DNA of 64,000 nt from Methylomonas sp. 11b (GCF_000515215.1 NZ_KI911557.1:1447586-1511585); one strand, 5' to 3'. Positions 14,226 to 23,348 are shown, numbered from the stretch's first letter. Translations and numbers: made by a program. The notes: generated by a model from the sequence alone, not told the origin.

Positions 14226-15068
14226 TCACACCCCTTGAATACTGCTCAGCATACTGCCAATGTAATTGAGCGTTTCATGCAGAAAAACAATTAGCTCATC
14301 CAGTTTATCTTGCACAAACACCAGGAAATGACTGTGGTTGAAGTTTTGATCTTGGTAAAAACTCAAACCGTTGTTAATGGTATTGGCCCCCATCAACAAC
14401 ATGATGAATGCCGCAGCTTTCAACATTAAACCGCGTAGTTTCACACTCATTTTGCCGAAGGCGACGCTGATAAACAGCATCATCGGTAAAGTCCCTGCGC
14501 CAAATGCCAACATCAACGCCCCACCCTCAAGCAACGTAGCAGCAGTGGTGGCTTTCACAGCCATAGCAAACGTCAACATACATGGCATCAAACCATTCAA
14601 CAGGCCAGCGATAACTGAACCTAGCAATGGTCCTTTTTGATTAGCCGCAGCATAACCTTTGCGTAACACTTGCATGGGAATCAAGCGTATCGAGCCTTGC
14701 CAGGGTATCCAGCCCAATACACCCAGTGCCAACACAATGACGACCGCGCCCATCAACATTTGTAGGATACTCTGGATCTTGCCGAACAAGCCGCTGGATA
14801 CCAGCACCACGCCCAAAGAAGCAGCTAATACGCCGATCAAGGTATACACGGAAATTCGCGCGGCTTGATAAGCTATATAAGGTAGATAACTGCGGCTTTT
14901 CCCGGCCCGCATGAAATAACCGGATACTAGCGCCCCACACATCCCCAAGCAGTGCCCGCTGCCCAAGAATCCGGCAACGAACGCCAGGGAGTAATCGAAT
15001 CCCGTGGCCGCAGCCATTTCGGTCATGCCGTGCATGGCATGATCCATACCTTCCATATTGTGTTCCAT
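14226..15068 (-). CDS. SafE/UreH-like membrane transporter with Met/His-rich N-terminus
   Basis: This 280-residue polytopic protein has about six membrane helices. Family marks are GSGHCLGMCGALVSGYF (first helix, two Cys) and NGLMPCMLTFAMAVKA (matching half), as in the DsbD_2/UreH-like group formerly called sulfite exporter TauE/SafE. The N-terminus MEHNMEGMDHAMHGM is a Met/His cluster typical of copper binding. ATG directly abuts the TAA of the upstream P-type ATPase gene, so the two are translationally linked. A role in copper or other metal movement for membrane enzymes is likely; the substrate is not proven. Confidence 0.8.
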   Translation of the reverse strand: MEHNMEGMDHAMHGMTEMAAATGFDYSLAFVAGFLGSGHCLGMCGALVSGYFMRAGKSRSYLPYIAYQAARISVYTLIGVLAASLGVVLVSSGLFGKIQSILQMLMGAVVIVLALGVLGWIPWQGSIRLIPMQVLRKGYAAANQKGPLLGSVIAGLLNGLMPCMLTFAMAVKATTAATLLEGGALMLAFGAGTLPMMLFISVAFGKMSVKLRGLMLKAAAFIMLLMGANTINNGLSFYQDQNFNHSHFLVFVQDKLDELIVFLHETLNYIGSMLSSIQGV

Positions 15069-17519
15069 TTATTTGTTCAATCGAAGTGAGTTGACGATGA
15101 CCGACACAGAACTCAAAGCCATCGCCGCGGAGGCGATCATCGGATTGAGCTTGCCCAGCGCCGCCACCGGAATCGCTATAGTGTTGTAACCGAACGCCCA
15201 GAATAGATTTTGCTTGATGACGCGGATGGTAAACGCGCTAAGTTCGATGGTATCGGTGACCTTACCGATATCGCCTTGCACCAGGGTCAGATCGGCGGAT
15301 TCGATGGCAATATCGGTACCGCTACCTACTGCAAAACCAACATTGGCAGCGGCCAGCGCCGGCGCATCATTGATGCCGTCGCCGATCATGCCGACATTGT
15401 GTCCTTCATCCTGCAACTGGCGAATGATTTGCAGCTTTTGCTCAGGCTTGGCGTTGGCGACCACATCGGCTATCCCGACTTTTTCCGCAATATAATGAGC
15501 GGTCCTTTCGGTGTCGCCGGTCACCATCATGGTTTTGATGCCCAGTTCATGCAGACGCGCTATAGCTGCCGCAGCTTCCGGACGCGGATTGTCGGCGATT
15601 GCAAAAACCGCAGCCTCCTTGCCGTTGATCGCCATGTACACCGGGGTTTGCCCTTGATCGGCAAAATTGTCGGCCTGCTCCACTAAGCGGCTTACATCAA
15701 CTTGCTGATTCTCCAGCCACCCCCGATTTCCCAGCAGCAATTTGTAACCGTCCACCTCGGCACGAATGCCGTGGCCGGTTTCGCTGTAAAAATAAGCGCA
15801 ATCCTGCAACTCGACACCCGCGTCGCGGGCGAATGCCACCACGGCTTTGCCGAGAAAATGTTCGGAATTGTTCTCGGCGGATGCCGCCAACATCACTAGT
15901 TTATTCTCTACCAGACGGGATAATTTGTAGACCTTGCTCACCCTGGGCTTACCCTCGGTGATGGTGCCGGTCTTATCGAAGACGATAGCATTCAGTTTAC
16001 TGGCAATCTCCAGGCTTTCGCCGTTGCGGATATACACGCCCTGCTTGGCGGCTTGGCCGGTGCCGACCATGATTGCCGCCGGTGTCGCCAGTCCAAGCGC
16101 GCAGGGACAAGCGATCAACAAAACCGTGATGGCATTGCCGAAAGCAAACGCGAACGGCGCGCCGGCCAGCAGCCAACCCACCAGCGTCGCGCCGGAAATA
16201 GCCATCACCGCCGGCACGAATACCGCCGAAATTTTATCGACCTGTTTTTGAATCGGCAGTTTGGCGGCCTGGGCTTGATCGACCATATGCACGATGCCCG
16301 CCAGCACGGTATCCATGCCTATCGCCGTGGCCTTGATTTGCAACACGCCGTTGCCGTTGACACAACCGCCGATCACTTGATGGCCGATGTTCTTCACCAC
16401 CGGCATACTCTCCCCGGTGATCATCGCTTCATCGACCGTGGAAAGACCCGCGATCACCACGCCGTCGGTTGGGATTTTTTCACCGGGCCTGACCAGCATC
16501 ACATCTTCGATCTTGATGTCGTCAACATCGACAATACGTTCGCTACCGTCATCCAGCAACAATGTCGCGGTTTGCGGTTGCAGATCGACCAATTTACGGA
16601 TCGCTTCGCCGGCCTTGCCCCTGGCCCGCTCTTCCAGATAGCGACCCAGCAGTACAAAAGTGATAATCGCCGCCGCCGCTTCGAAATACACATGGCCGCG
16701 CCGCCGGAACAGAGATGGAATGCTGTAGCCGTAAGCAGAGCCCACGCCCAGCGCAATCAAGCTGTCCATATTAGCCGCGCGCTGTTTGGCCAGCCTATAG
16801 GCCTTGCTGAAAAACTGGCTGCCGGTGCCGAATACCACCTGCGTGGTCAGCGCAAACTGCAACCAATGCATCCAGGAGCGGCCGCCCATCGTCATGGCAA
16901 TCGTCACCACCGGAGTGGTTAACAGCCCTGCCCATACAAATCGACGCCGGGCTACGTCAATTCGTTGCAACTCCTTTTCGATAAGCTTTTTCCGCTGCGA
17001 GAGCGTATCAATGGGCATGGCGCTATAACCCAGTTTTTCGATTTTATCGATCACCTCTGCCTTGCTGATCTGGCCCTGCACCGTAACGGTTTCGGTGGCA
17101 AAATTGACGCCGGCTTTTTTAACCCGTTCGTCGCGGTTTAACACCATTTCGATCAATAGCGCGCAGGACGCGCAACTCATGCCTTGCACGGCTAAATCAA
17201 CTTCTTGCAGGGGCCCGTCGAATGCTTTTTTCTTGTCTTTTTTAAACTCAGTCTGCTTTAACGCGATATTACCCAACACAGCGTCCAACATGATCAGCAA
17301 GTTTTTTGCCGGTAAACGATTGGAATCGAATTCAATCACCACTGAACCGATTTCAAATACCGAGCGCACACTTTTAATTTCCGGGCGCTTTTTCAGCAGT
17401 ATTTCCAGGATATAGCTGCGTTCAGGGTCGTTAAGTAACACCGGCGTAATGATCCGGATACGACTTTTTAGCTGATGTCGAACGGAAAAATGCACGTAAT
17501 TTAGAGTATCGGTTTCCAT
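15069..17519 (-). CDS. heavy-metal-translocating P1B-type ATPase
   Basis: This 816-residue inner-membrane pump is built of an N-terminal HMA_2-like domain without cysteines (~1-90), a canonical HMA domain with GMSCASC at 113-119, transmembrane helices, the actuator TGES loop (MITGESMPVVKN), the metal-site CPC motif (LIACPCALGLATPA), phosphorylation site DKTGTITEG, MVTGDTERTAHY and hinge GDGINDAPALAAANVG. CPC plus CxxC fits Cu(I)/Ag(I) (CopA-like), although the family also includes relatives with other substrates. It is the core of a same-strand cluster with an HMA_2-like protein upstream and the SafE-like protein downstream. Confidence 0.93.
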   Translation of the reverse strand: METDTLNYVHFSVRHQLKSRIRIITPVLLNDPERSYILEILLKKRPEIKSVRSVFEIGSVVIEFDSNRLPAKNLLIMLDAVLGNIALKQTEFKKDKKKAFDGPLQEVDLAVQGMSCASCALLIEMVLNRDERVKKAGVNFATETVTVQGQISKAEVIDKIEKLGYSAMPIDTLSQRKKLIEKELQRIDVARRRFVWAGLLTTPVVTIAMTMGGRSWMHWLQFALTTQVVFGTGSQFFSKAYRLAKQRAANMDSLIALGVGSAYGYSIPSLFRRRGHVYFEAAAAIITFVLLGRYLEERARGKAGEAIRKLVDLQPQTATLLLDDGSERIVDVDDIKIEDVMLVRPGEKIPTDGVVIAGLSTVDEAMITGESMPVVKNIGHQVIGGCVNGNGVLQIKATAIGMDTVLAGIVHMVDQAQAAKLPIQKQVDKISAVFVPAVMAISGATLVGWLLAGAPFAFAFGNAITVLLIACPCALGLATPAAIMVGTGQAAKQGVYIRNGESLEIASKLNAIVFDKTGTITEGKPRVSKVYKLSRLVENKLVMLAASAENNSEHFLGKAVVAFARDAGVELQDCAYFYSETGHGIRAEVDGYKLLLGNRGWLENQQVDVSRLVEQADNFADQGQTPVYMAINGKEAAVFAIADNPRPEAAAAIARLHELGIKTMMVTGDTERTAHYIAEKVGIADVVANAKPEQKLQIIRQLQDEGHNVGMIGDGINDAPALAAANVGFAVGSGTDIAIESADLTLVQGDIGKVTDTIELSAFTIRVIKQNLFWAFGYNTIAIPVAALGKLNPMIASAAMALSSVSVIVNSLRLNK

Positions 17520-17588
17520 GGGCGACTGAGGATTTGATGGGCTAGCGAGCCAATCCTATGGAAATCATAGGATTGGCGTTGACAATCT

Positions 17589-18209
17589 CTACTTGGGCCG
17601 GCGCGAACGCACTAATAAGAAAAACATATAAAACACCGCCATCCACTCGTAACGATGCACGATGGGTTTGACCAACCACTCTTGCGTGATGCGGGTCCAG
17701 TGAGTTTTTATCAAATACAAGACCAGCACATCGTTCAAAAAATCTATCGTGGCTTTTTCGGGATCTTTAAACAGAGCTTTCGGGCCTTTGGTACTGACCT
17801 TACCGATAATTTTGGCCGCCTGTACCGTTTCCTTGCCGGCTTGATATTTATCATTGAACCACCCGCCAATCCGGGTACCTTTCAATCGCTTTTTGATGCC
17901 GAGAACAGACTTTTTAGCCTTCTCAGCCAGCGGTTTACTTTCGAAAAACTCTTGCTGCTCCAGTTCGGCAAGAATTTGAAACAGCTGTGCCGCTACACTG
18001 GTAAAGCCACAGATAGCCTCATCGTATCTGATTGATAATTTGCCCTGCCTGCGATACAGGCTCACGGATTGGACGCCGTTGATCGCACCAAGCTTGGTGC
18101 TTATCAATGTTGCCACCGTCGGTTGACAAGCTTGCGTGGGCACCTGAAAACGCACATGACCGTCATGGCGGTAACGTAGTACAAATTCTTTTTGGATAGC
18201 CATAGTCAA
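17589..18209 (-). CDS. HMA_2-like domain protein
   Basis: This 206-residue protein has N-terminal ~85 residues with a ferredoxin-like HMA_2-type pattern (YRHDGHVRFQVPTQACQPTV, INGVQSVSLYRRQGKLSIRY) that lacks the CxxC metal site. A basic middle region (KKSVLGIKKRLKGT) and a helical C-terminus with a membrane-like stretch (YEWMAVFYMFFLLV) follow. It is 69 bp upstream of the P-type ATPase, whose own N-terminus has a similar cysteine-free domain. A structural or regulatory partner of the pump is a reasonable inference. Confidence 0.65.
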   Translation of the reverse strand: MTMAIQKEFVLRYRHDGHVRFQVPTQACQPTVATLISTKLGAINGVQSVSLYRRQGKLSIRYDEAICGFTSVAAQLFQILAELEQQEFFESKPLAEKAKKSVLGIKKRLKGTRIGGWFNDKYQAGKETVQAAKIIGKVSTKGPKALFKDPEKATIDFLNDVLVLYLIKTHWTRITQEWLVKPIVHRYEWMAVFYMFFLLVRSRRPK

Positions 18210-18293
18210 CAGGGGAAAGTAAAACGGGCGGCCCTGCTTTAGCAGCGACCACCCGTTTCAAGTTACAGCCAAATGTCCAAGAATCGAACGGGG

Positions 18294-18590
18294 TTAATTG
18301 CCTTCTTTCGCTTCGGCAACGATGTCTTCGAGATTTTCTTTTTGATGCAACACAAAATCCTTGCCGGCATCAATCGTTTTTGTGGCGCTGGAAATAATTT
18401 CCTTTCTGTATTTGTAAACAAAATAGCCCGCCACCATGCCTGCACCGAACACCAATAGAGGGTGCTTCGCTAATTTAGTCATCAATTTTCCTCCAGTGTT
18501 TACAGTTGCAGTGGCTAGTGTACCAGCCACCACCTGCTTAGTCATGGATGAATCGTTCGAGCTCTTCTTTGAATTGTGAACATGGGCCAT
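18294..18590 (-). CDS. small membrane protein, metal cluster
   Basis: This 98-residue protein has a Ser/Lys-rich start (MAHVHNSKKSSNDSS), a Thr/Ala/Gly-rich helix and one membrane helix (LLVFGAGMVAGYFVYKYRK), then an amphipathic Glu/Lys-rich tail. It resembles YtxH/DUF5132-type small proteins that accompany P-type ATPases in similar clusters. No catalytic motif is present. Confidence 0.6.
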   Translation of the reverse strand: MAHVHNSKKSSNDSSMTKQVVAGTLATATVNTGGKLMTKLAKHPLLVFGAGMVAGYFVYKYRKEIISSATKTIDAGKDFVLHQKENLEDIVAEAKEGN

Positions 18591-18608
18591 ATGCGTCCTC
18601 GTTGCTGG

Positions 18609-18794
18609 TTAAGACCGGGGCTGGTTTGAATCGTCGGCGTCTTCAGGTAAAACCTGTGCTTCGTGCAACATTTGGTAGATCCCCTTGCAGCCCTCGCAGC
18701 AAAAGCGCTTGTCGCCTTGCAGGGTTTTTAATCTAAACCCTTCCACTTCAACGGCTAACCCGCAAAGATCGCAGCTTTTCTTATTATCATCCAT
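18609..18794 (-). CDS. small zinc-ribbon-like protein (CxxC + CCxxC)
   Basis: This 61-residue product carries SCDLCGLAVEVEGF and, after LKTLQGDKRF, CCEGCKGIYQML: a four-or-more-cysteine metal site like the N-terminal 'metal-binding domain' of some cation-transport ATPases (as in CcoI/FixI-type pumps), here as a separate protein. A paralogue with the same motif order is at 56160-56336. It probably handles or senses metal for the neighbouring pump. Confidence 0.75.
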   Translation of the reverse strand: MDDNKKSCDLCGLAVEVEGFRLKTLQGDKRFCCEGCKGIYQMLHEAQVLPEDADDSNQPRS

Positions 18795-18968
18795 TGTTAC
18801 ACGAACTCACTTATTACCTGTGCACATTGCAGGATTATAGCGCCTAAATAAACCTGGTAAACACCAGGCGCAAAAACAAAACAAGCACCGCCAAGACCTG
18901 TAAAAATAGGAAATTATCGATAGCCCTAACGCTTACCAAGCCAGTAACAGGTAGATACATCTGTGCGG

Positions 18969-19178
18969 TCATCGTTTGCCGTGTGCGGCTCGGCTAGATG
19001 CCTTCATCAACGCAATTCTCAGGGCACCAGTCAAACTTGCGCTCAAACCAAGACGCATCGCCAAGGCAGGTACCAATATCATTGACGCCACCGCCAAACC
19101 TGCCCCCAGCACCAAGCCGGCAGTATTGATTTGCTGTGCCACGACTTCTTGATTTACAACAATTAATTCTTGAGCCAT
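18969..19178 (-). CDS. small hydrophobic protein at the head of the metal cluster
   Basis: This is a 69-residue protein. ATG 19178 (MAQELIVVNQEVVAQQ) is chosen because a GAGG motif lies 9 bases before it, while the earlier ATG has none at a usable distance. A central hydrophobic part (GLVLGAGLAVASMILVPALA) gives one or two membrane passes, ending with a basic tail (RAAHGKR). No family is recognised. It is the first gene of the cluster in the transcribed direction. Confidence 0.5.
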   Translation of the reverse strand: MAQELIVVNQEVVAQQINTAGLVLGAGLAVASMILVPALAMRLGLSASLTGALRIALMKASSRAAHGKR

Positions 19179-19358
19179 TAACATACCTCACGCAGAAAAA
19201 ATTAAAAATCCACCGGAGGTAAAGAGCATAAAAGATGCCAAAATATAATCATTTGATTATATTGACTAAAAGTAAAAACGTTTTAAAAAACCAGCAAAAA
19301 CAAGGGAAATGCCTCGTTATTTTTAAGTTATTTAACATAGTTTTTGTAAAGAGCATTC

Positions 19359-19406
19359 AAAAAAAATCCCCAGCCTTGTATCTGAATGCGATACAAAAAC
19401 CGGGGA
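19359..19406 (-). terminator. rho-independent terminator after lysC
   Basis: On the minus strand, TCCCCGG...TTGTATC pairs with GATACAA...GGGGA and is followed by TTTTTTTT. It lies about 50 bp after the lysC stop. Confidence 0.8.
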
Positions 19407-19454
19407 CTATTGATTGTCTAGCGCTCGCAACGAGCAAAAATCAGCGTGTCAGAA

Positions 19455-20675
19455 CTACTCCTGATCAAGGCCAAACGCTTTGTGCAGTGCGCGCACCGCC
19501 AGCTCCAGGTACTTCTCGTCAACCACCACGGAAATCTTGATTTCGGATGTCGAGATCATCTGGATATTGATACCTTCGTCGGCCAATACTTTGAACATGG
19601 TGCTGGCGATGCCCGCGTGCGAACGCATACCGACGCCGACAATCGACACTTTGACGATACTGTTATCGCCAATGATGGTCGTGTTACCGCCCAAGTCGGC
19701 GCGCAAACCTTCCAACACTTTCTGCGCGCGGGCAAAGTCGTTGCGATTCACCGTAAAGGTGAAATCGGTCGTGCCATGTGCGGAAATGTTCTGCACGATC
19801 ATGTCCACCTCGATATTCTCGGCGGCGATCGGTCCCAGGATTTTCGACGCCACGCCCGGCAGATCAGGCACGCCGGTCAAGGTCAGCTTGGCCTCGTCCC
19901 GGTTAAACGCGATGCCTGAAATTAACGCTCTTTCCATTTCTGATTCCTCGTAGGTAATAAGGGTGCCGTTGCCTTCCATAAACGAAGACAACACGCGCAA
20001 TTTGACATTGTATTTGCCGGCGAACTCGACCGAACGGATTTGTAAGACTTTCGAGCCCAAGCTGGCCATTTCCAGCATTTCCTCAAAAGTGATGTGATCC
20101 AGGCGGCGGGCTTTCGGCACCACGCGCGGATCGGTGGTATACACACCGTCCACGTCGGTGTAGATATGGCATTCGTCAGCCTTCAAGGCCGCCGCCAACG
20201 CCACGCCCGTGGTATCCGAGCCGCCGCGTCCCAAGGTCGTAATATTGCCGTGCTCGTCCACGCCCTGGAATCCGGCCACCACCACCACCCGACCGGCATC
20301 GAGATCAGCACGCATATTAGCTTCGTCGATCTCCCGTATCCGCGCCTTGGTATGCGCGCTATCGGTGAGAATCCGCACTTGCGCGCCGGTATAAGAGCGC
20401 GCCTCGCAACCCAACTGATGCAAAGCCATCGACAGTAAAGCGATGGTGACTTGCTCGCCGGTGGACAACAACACGTCCAACTCCCGGTCGGTCGGCTGCG
20501 GCTGCAACTCTTTTGCCAAGGCCACGAGGCGATTGGTCTCCCCGCTCATCGCGGACACCACTACCACAATTTGATCGCCCGCATCGCGGGCTTTTTTCAC
20601 TTTCTCGGCGACCGCCTTGATACGTTCCACCGTACCAACGGAAGTGCCGCCAAATTTATAGACGTACAATGCCAT
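19455..20675 (-). CDS. lysC: aspartate kinase
   Basis: This 406-residue enzyme phosphorylates aspartate in the first step to lysine, threonine and methionine. The N-terminal kinase domain has MALYVYKFGGTSVGTVERI and VVVVSAMSGETNRL, then GFQGVDEHGNITTLGRGGSD and DVDGVYTTDPRVV. The C-terminal ~150 residues form paired ACT regulatory domains (ITLTGVPDLPG-type, SHAGIASTMFKVLADEGINI), so feedback control by lysine and/or threonine is expected. The length is that of the single-function AK family. A dedicated terminator follows. Confidence 0.96.
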   Translation of the reverse strand: MALYVYKFGGTSVGTVERIKAVAEKVKKARDAGDQIVVVVSAMSGETNRLVALAKELQPQPTDRELDVLLSTGEQVTIALLSMALHQLGCEARSYTGAQVRILTDSAHTKARIREIDEANMRADLDAGRVVVVAGFQGVDEHGNITTLGRGGSDTTGVALAAALKADECHIYTDVDGVYTTDPRVVPKARRLDHITFEEMLEMASLGSKVLQIRSVEFAGKYNVKLRVLSSFMEGNGTLITYEESEMERALISGIAFNRDEAKLTLTGVPDLPGVASKILGPIAAENIEVDMIVQNISAHGTTDFTFTVNRNDFARAQKVLEGLRADLGGNTTIIGDNSIVKVSIVGVGMRSHAGIASTMFKVLADEGINIQMISTSEIKISVVVDEKYLELAVRALHKAFGLDQE

Positions 20676-20715
20676 GTTTTTATTGACCTTCTAGGCTTTC
20701 TAACGCCCCTAAATT

Positions 20716-20736
20716 CCCTCTCCCTCAGGGAGAGGG
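20716..20736. repeat. REP-like palindrome
   Basis: CCCTCTCC-CTCAG-GGAGAGGG is a compact palindrome followed by TTAGGGTGAGGGG, a very common dispersed intergenic repeat in proteobacteria. Confidence 0.7.
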
Positions 20737-20754
20737 TTAGGGTGAGGGGAATAA

Positions 20755-20808
20755 TGTGTCGCTATCGCGACTGATTTTTTAATGCCGGCATACACCGACA
20801 AACGATAT
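20755..20808. repeat. truncated copy of the ~260-bp structured repeat
   Basis: The first ~50 bases of the large repeat at 21033-21295 recur here (GTGTCGCTATCGCGAC start, then TTTTTTAATG and an ACCGACA block), after which similarity stops. Confidence 0.6.
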
Positions 20809-20820
20809 AAATGATTTAGC

Positions 20821-21006
20821 CTATCCCGGCAGAAGGCGCAACAATAACGCCGTAATCAGCATAATTTGCAGCATACCGACACCGACAACCCAGCGTACCA
20901 TTTCGGCTTTATTTTCCGACATTTTGGCTTGAAGCTGTAATTCAGATTGCTTAATGTCCCGACGTAGATCGGTTTCGAGCTCAAGCAGATCGTGTTTGGT
21001 AATCAC
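20821..21006 (-). CDS. small coiled-coil membrane protein (DUF1640-like)
   Basis: This is a 61-residue protein with a charged coiled-coil (MITKHDLLELETDLRRDIKQ to MSENKAEM) and a C-terminal membrane helix (VGVGMLQIMLITALLLRLL). This layout matches short DUF1640/CCDC90-like proteins that are often found as isolated genes near repeats or mobile DNA in bacteria. It lies between a truncated and a full copy of the structured repeat. Function unknown. Confidence 0.6.
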   Translation of the reverse strand: MITKHDLLELETDLRRDIKQSELQLQAKMSENKAEMVRWVVGVGMLQIMLITALLLRLLPG

Positions 21007-21032
21007 TTGATTTTCAATGTTCGTTAATTTTA

Positions 21033-21295
21033 GTGTCGCTATCGCGACAGGTTATTTTAATGTCGGTTCTCGCACCGACAGGCGAGATACTTTTCTTTGC
21101 TTGTCCAAAGAAAAGTATCCAAAAGAAAAGACACCCGGACGCCGCTTATTCCCTGCGCTCCTCGCTTTTGGCGGGGGTTGCCGAAAGGGGCTTCCTGCCC
21201 CTTCGGCAACGCGATGCATCCCTGCATCGCCCCTTCGGGCTAATCCCGCCAAAAGCTCCGGTGCTCGGCGCGGCATACGGGATGTAAACCATCCC
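21033..21295 (+). repeat. ~260-bp structured repeat, left copy
   Basis: It is about 90% identical by eye to the reverse complement of 23089-23348. It is full of hairpins: TCGCTATCGCGA, ACTTTTCTTTG/CAAAGAAAAGT, GCCGAAAGGGG/CCCCTTCGGC, GCGATGCA/TGCATCGC. With the right copy it brackets the HNH-DGQHR gene. Confidence 0.85.
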
Positions 21296-21333
21296 AAAAT
21301 TCAAGATCTAAAATGAATGCAATTTACGTTCGT

Positions 21334-22938
21334 TTATTTGATCATCTCAATTAAGTTGAGTGGCCTTGCTAGCACTTCCATGCCTTGCGGCGTTCTTCCA
21401 GTCTCAAAAACGGTCTTCCAGAAACTATTGTTTTGTTTTCCACCAAATACTGTGGCGGAAAGATCAGTATTCACCCAAAGCGGAAGGGAAGCCAGGTTCT
21501 GTAGAAACTTGCGCATATTTTCCCAAACCTGCTCTGGAAACGGATATTGAAAAAGTCGTCCTTGCGGATCGGGACGACCTTGCATAATGAAATACTGTCT
21601 AGCAATCTGACCAGAATATTGCAGCCAGTTATATACGATCTCCTCCTTGCTCATGCGAAAAGCCCGCAAATGATCATGAGCAAATGATTCACCATTTTGC
21701 AATCGGTTTTCGATTTTATCTGTACCAATCTCTGGATCAAATTTATCAACGTAAATTTCCTCAGCCGCCAGATTCATCAATCTGAGAATTTGCTCTCGCT
21801 CCAGTTGTCGTGGATTGGAACCTTCTTCAAGATGAAAATTTATAGGTGTCTCCAATACTTCCTGATAAACGAAGAACGAGTAAAAGGTCTTCTCGATGGT
21901 ACTGTATGACAGTGGACGCTCTTTTCCTCGACCGCCAAAATCGATGTAGTCTCGTAGCTTATTATCTGGATCAGAAATTACACCATCACGCAACGCATCA
22001 AGGATATAGCGTTTAATTTCCCTAGACTGTCCTTTGAAGTGATTCACCAGGTCCCGTTCCGAAAATCCAAGATCATCTTCACTACGCCCCGTTTCCTTTT
22101 GAAAACGGGCTATGCGGTCGTGATATAGCGAACTACCAAGATGTCTTTGTACTGATTTATCAAATGCTACTTGCTTGAGAGTTGTTCCCGCGTTGGTGTT
22201 CGTCGTAATCAGCGTGTCTGGATCAGGGTCGATGAATACTCGAACGGGTAAGTATCGTGCACCCAGCATGATTTGAGCAGCGGCCTTATGTTGACCATCA
22301 AAGATGTGGATTGCACATTTGTTGTCATCTGACCGAATCCAACCCAATGGCACATGTAATTGTGGACGCTTCTGATAAAACTCTTCTATAAGTTTTGAGA
22401 TGTTAGGACCAATTGACCGTGGATTGATATGGTTGTCATGCGCAAGATATTCAATTGGGATTCTGGCGAAGAAATACCGAAAACCACTCATCTCATCTTC
22501 ATACACCGGCACGTTGAAGAGGGTATTATTTCCTAATTCACTCAGACTGTAGGTAAAGACCCCATCAGCTAGGTTGAAACCCAGCTCATGACATCCACCC
22601 CCAACCTGTTTGAGAATGTCGCCAAGGTTTGGGCTACGATTTTCTGGTTCCAAAATTTCTTTTAATCGCGCGAAACGTTGAAGCACTCTCGCAACTTTGA
22701 GGTTAGAAGCTTGTTTACTTCTATTGCAACTTGCGTGAGCTAAAGCAAAATTATCTTCATCGTCTTTACCGCCAAGTTTCAAAGGAACAACATGGTCAAT
22801 ATCTACCGCTCCTTTGTGTACTTGCAAATCGATTGCCTGCTCACATATAAAGCAATTCCCTCCTTGGATGCGATGCAGTTTAATTTCTAATACCTGCCTG
22901 TCGTCTGTACTCAATCGATTTAAAAATAAAGATGCCAC
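21334..22938 (-). CDS. HNH nuclease fused to a DGQHR (DndB/ParB-like) domain
   Basis: This is a 534-residue protein. Residues ~28-80 form an HNH endonuclease domain: NCFICEQ (first Cys pair), VDIDHVVPLKLGGKDD (catalytic Asp-His) and ALAHASCNRSK (closing His/Cys/Asn). Residues ~140-290 contain a DGQHR-type domain as in DndB and ParB/sulfiredoxin-fold proteins, with CAIHIFDGQHKAAAQIML and RYLPVRVFIDPD. The last ~230 residues are helical and unassigned. Such proteins occur around DNA-modification and defence loci, so a DNA-targeting defence nuclease is plausible, but no dnd genes or other partners are adjacent. The gene stands alone between inverted repeats. Domain calls are from motifs. Confidence 0.75.
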   Translation of the reverse strand: MASLFLNRLSTDDRQVLEIKLHRIQGGNCFICEQAIDLQVHKGAVDIDHVVPLKLGGKDDEDNFALAHASCNRSKQASNLKVARVLQRFARLKEILEPENRSPNLGDILKQVGGGCHELGFNLADGVFTYSLSELGNNTLFNVPVYEDEMSGFRYFFARIPIEYLAHDNHINPRSIGPNISKLIEEFYQKRPQLHVPLGWIRSDDNKCAIHIFDGQHKAAAQIMLGARYLPVRVFIDPDPDTLITTNTNAGTTLKQVAFDKSVQRHLGSSLYHDRIARFQKETGRSEDDLGFSERDLVNHFKGQSREIKRYILDALRDGVISDPDNKLRDYIDFGGRGKERPLSYSTIEKTFYSFFVYQEVLETPINFHLEEGSNPRQLEREQILRLMNLAAEEIYVDKFDPEIGTDKIENRLQNGESFAHDHLRAFRMSKEEIVYNWLQYSGQIARQYFIMQGRPDPQGRLFQYPFPEQVWENMRKFLQNLASLPLWVNTDLSATVFGGKQNNSFWKTVFETGRTPQGMEVLARPLNLIEMIK

Positions 22939-23088
22939 TAGATTTTCCCTTCCAAATTATTTTTGTTGACACTGACAGTTCGACAAATATTCAAAATTAG
23001 TCTCATAGGTTGGATTAGATATTAGCCATAACCAAACTACTGCTGCTCCGAAATATTTGGTTACTCTATCGCTAACCCAACCTACATT

Positions 23089-23348
23089 GGGGAGGGTTTT
23101 ATCCCGTATGCCGCGCCGAGCACCGGAGCTTTTGGCGGGATCAGCCCGTAGGGGCGATGCATGGATGCATCGCGTTGCCGAAGGGGCAGGAAGCCCCTTC
23201 GGCAACCCCCGTTAAAGGCGAGGAGCGCAGGAAACAAGCGGCGTCCGGGTGTCTTTTCTTTTGGATACTTTTCTTTGGACAAGCAAAGAAAAGTATCTCG
23301 GCTGTCGGGCCGAGACCCGACATCAAAAAACCGTCGCCATAGCGACAC
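23089..23348 (-). repeat. ~260-bp structured repeat, right copy (inverted)
   Basis: Inverted partner of 21033-21295 with the same series of hairpins. Open frames across it (for example one encoding FLPLRQRDASMHR) are repeat by-products. Confidence 0.85.

Noticed and set aside
16053..16922. 289-residue plus-strand open frame opposite the P-type ATPase gene
   Set aside because: Antisense shadow of a well-supported gene; the product is His/Arg-rich without domains.
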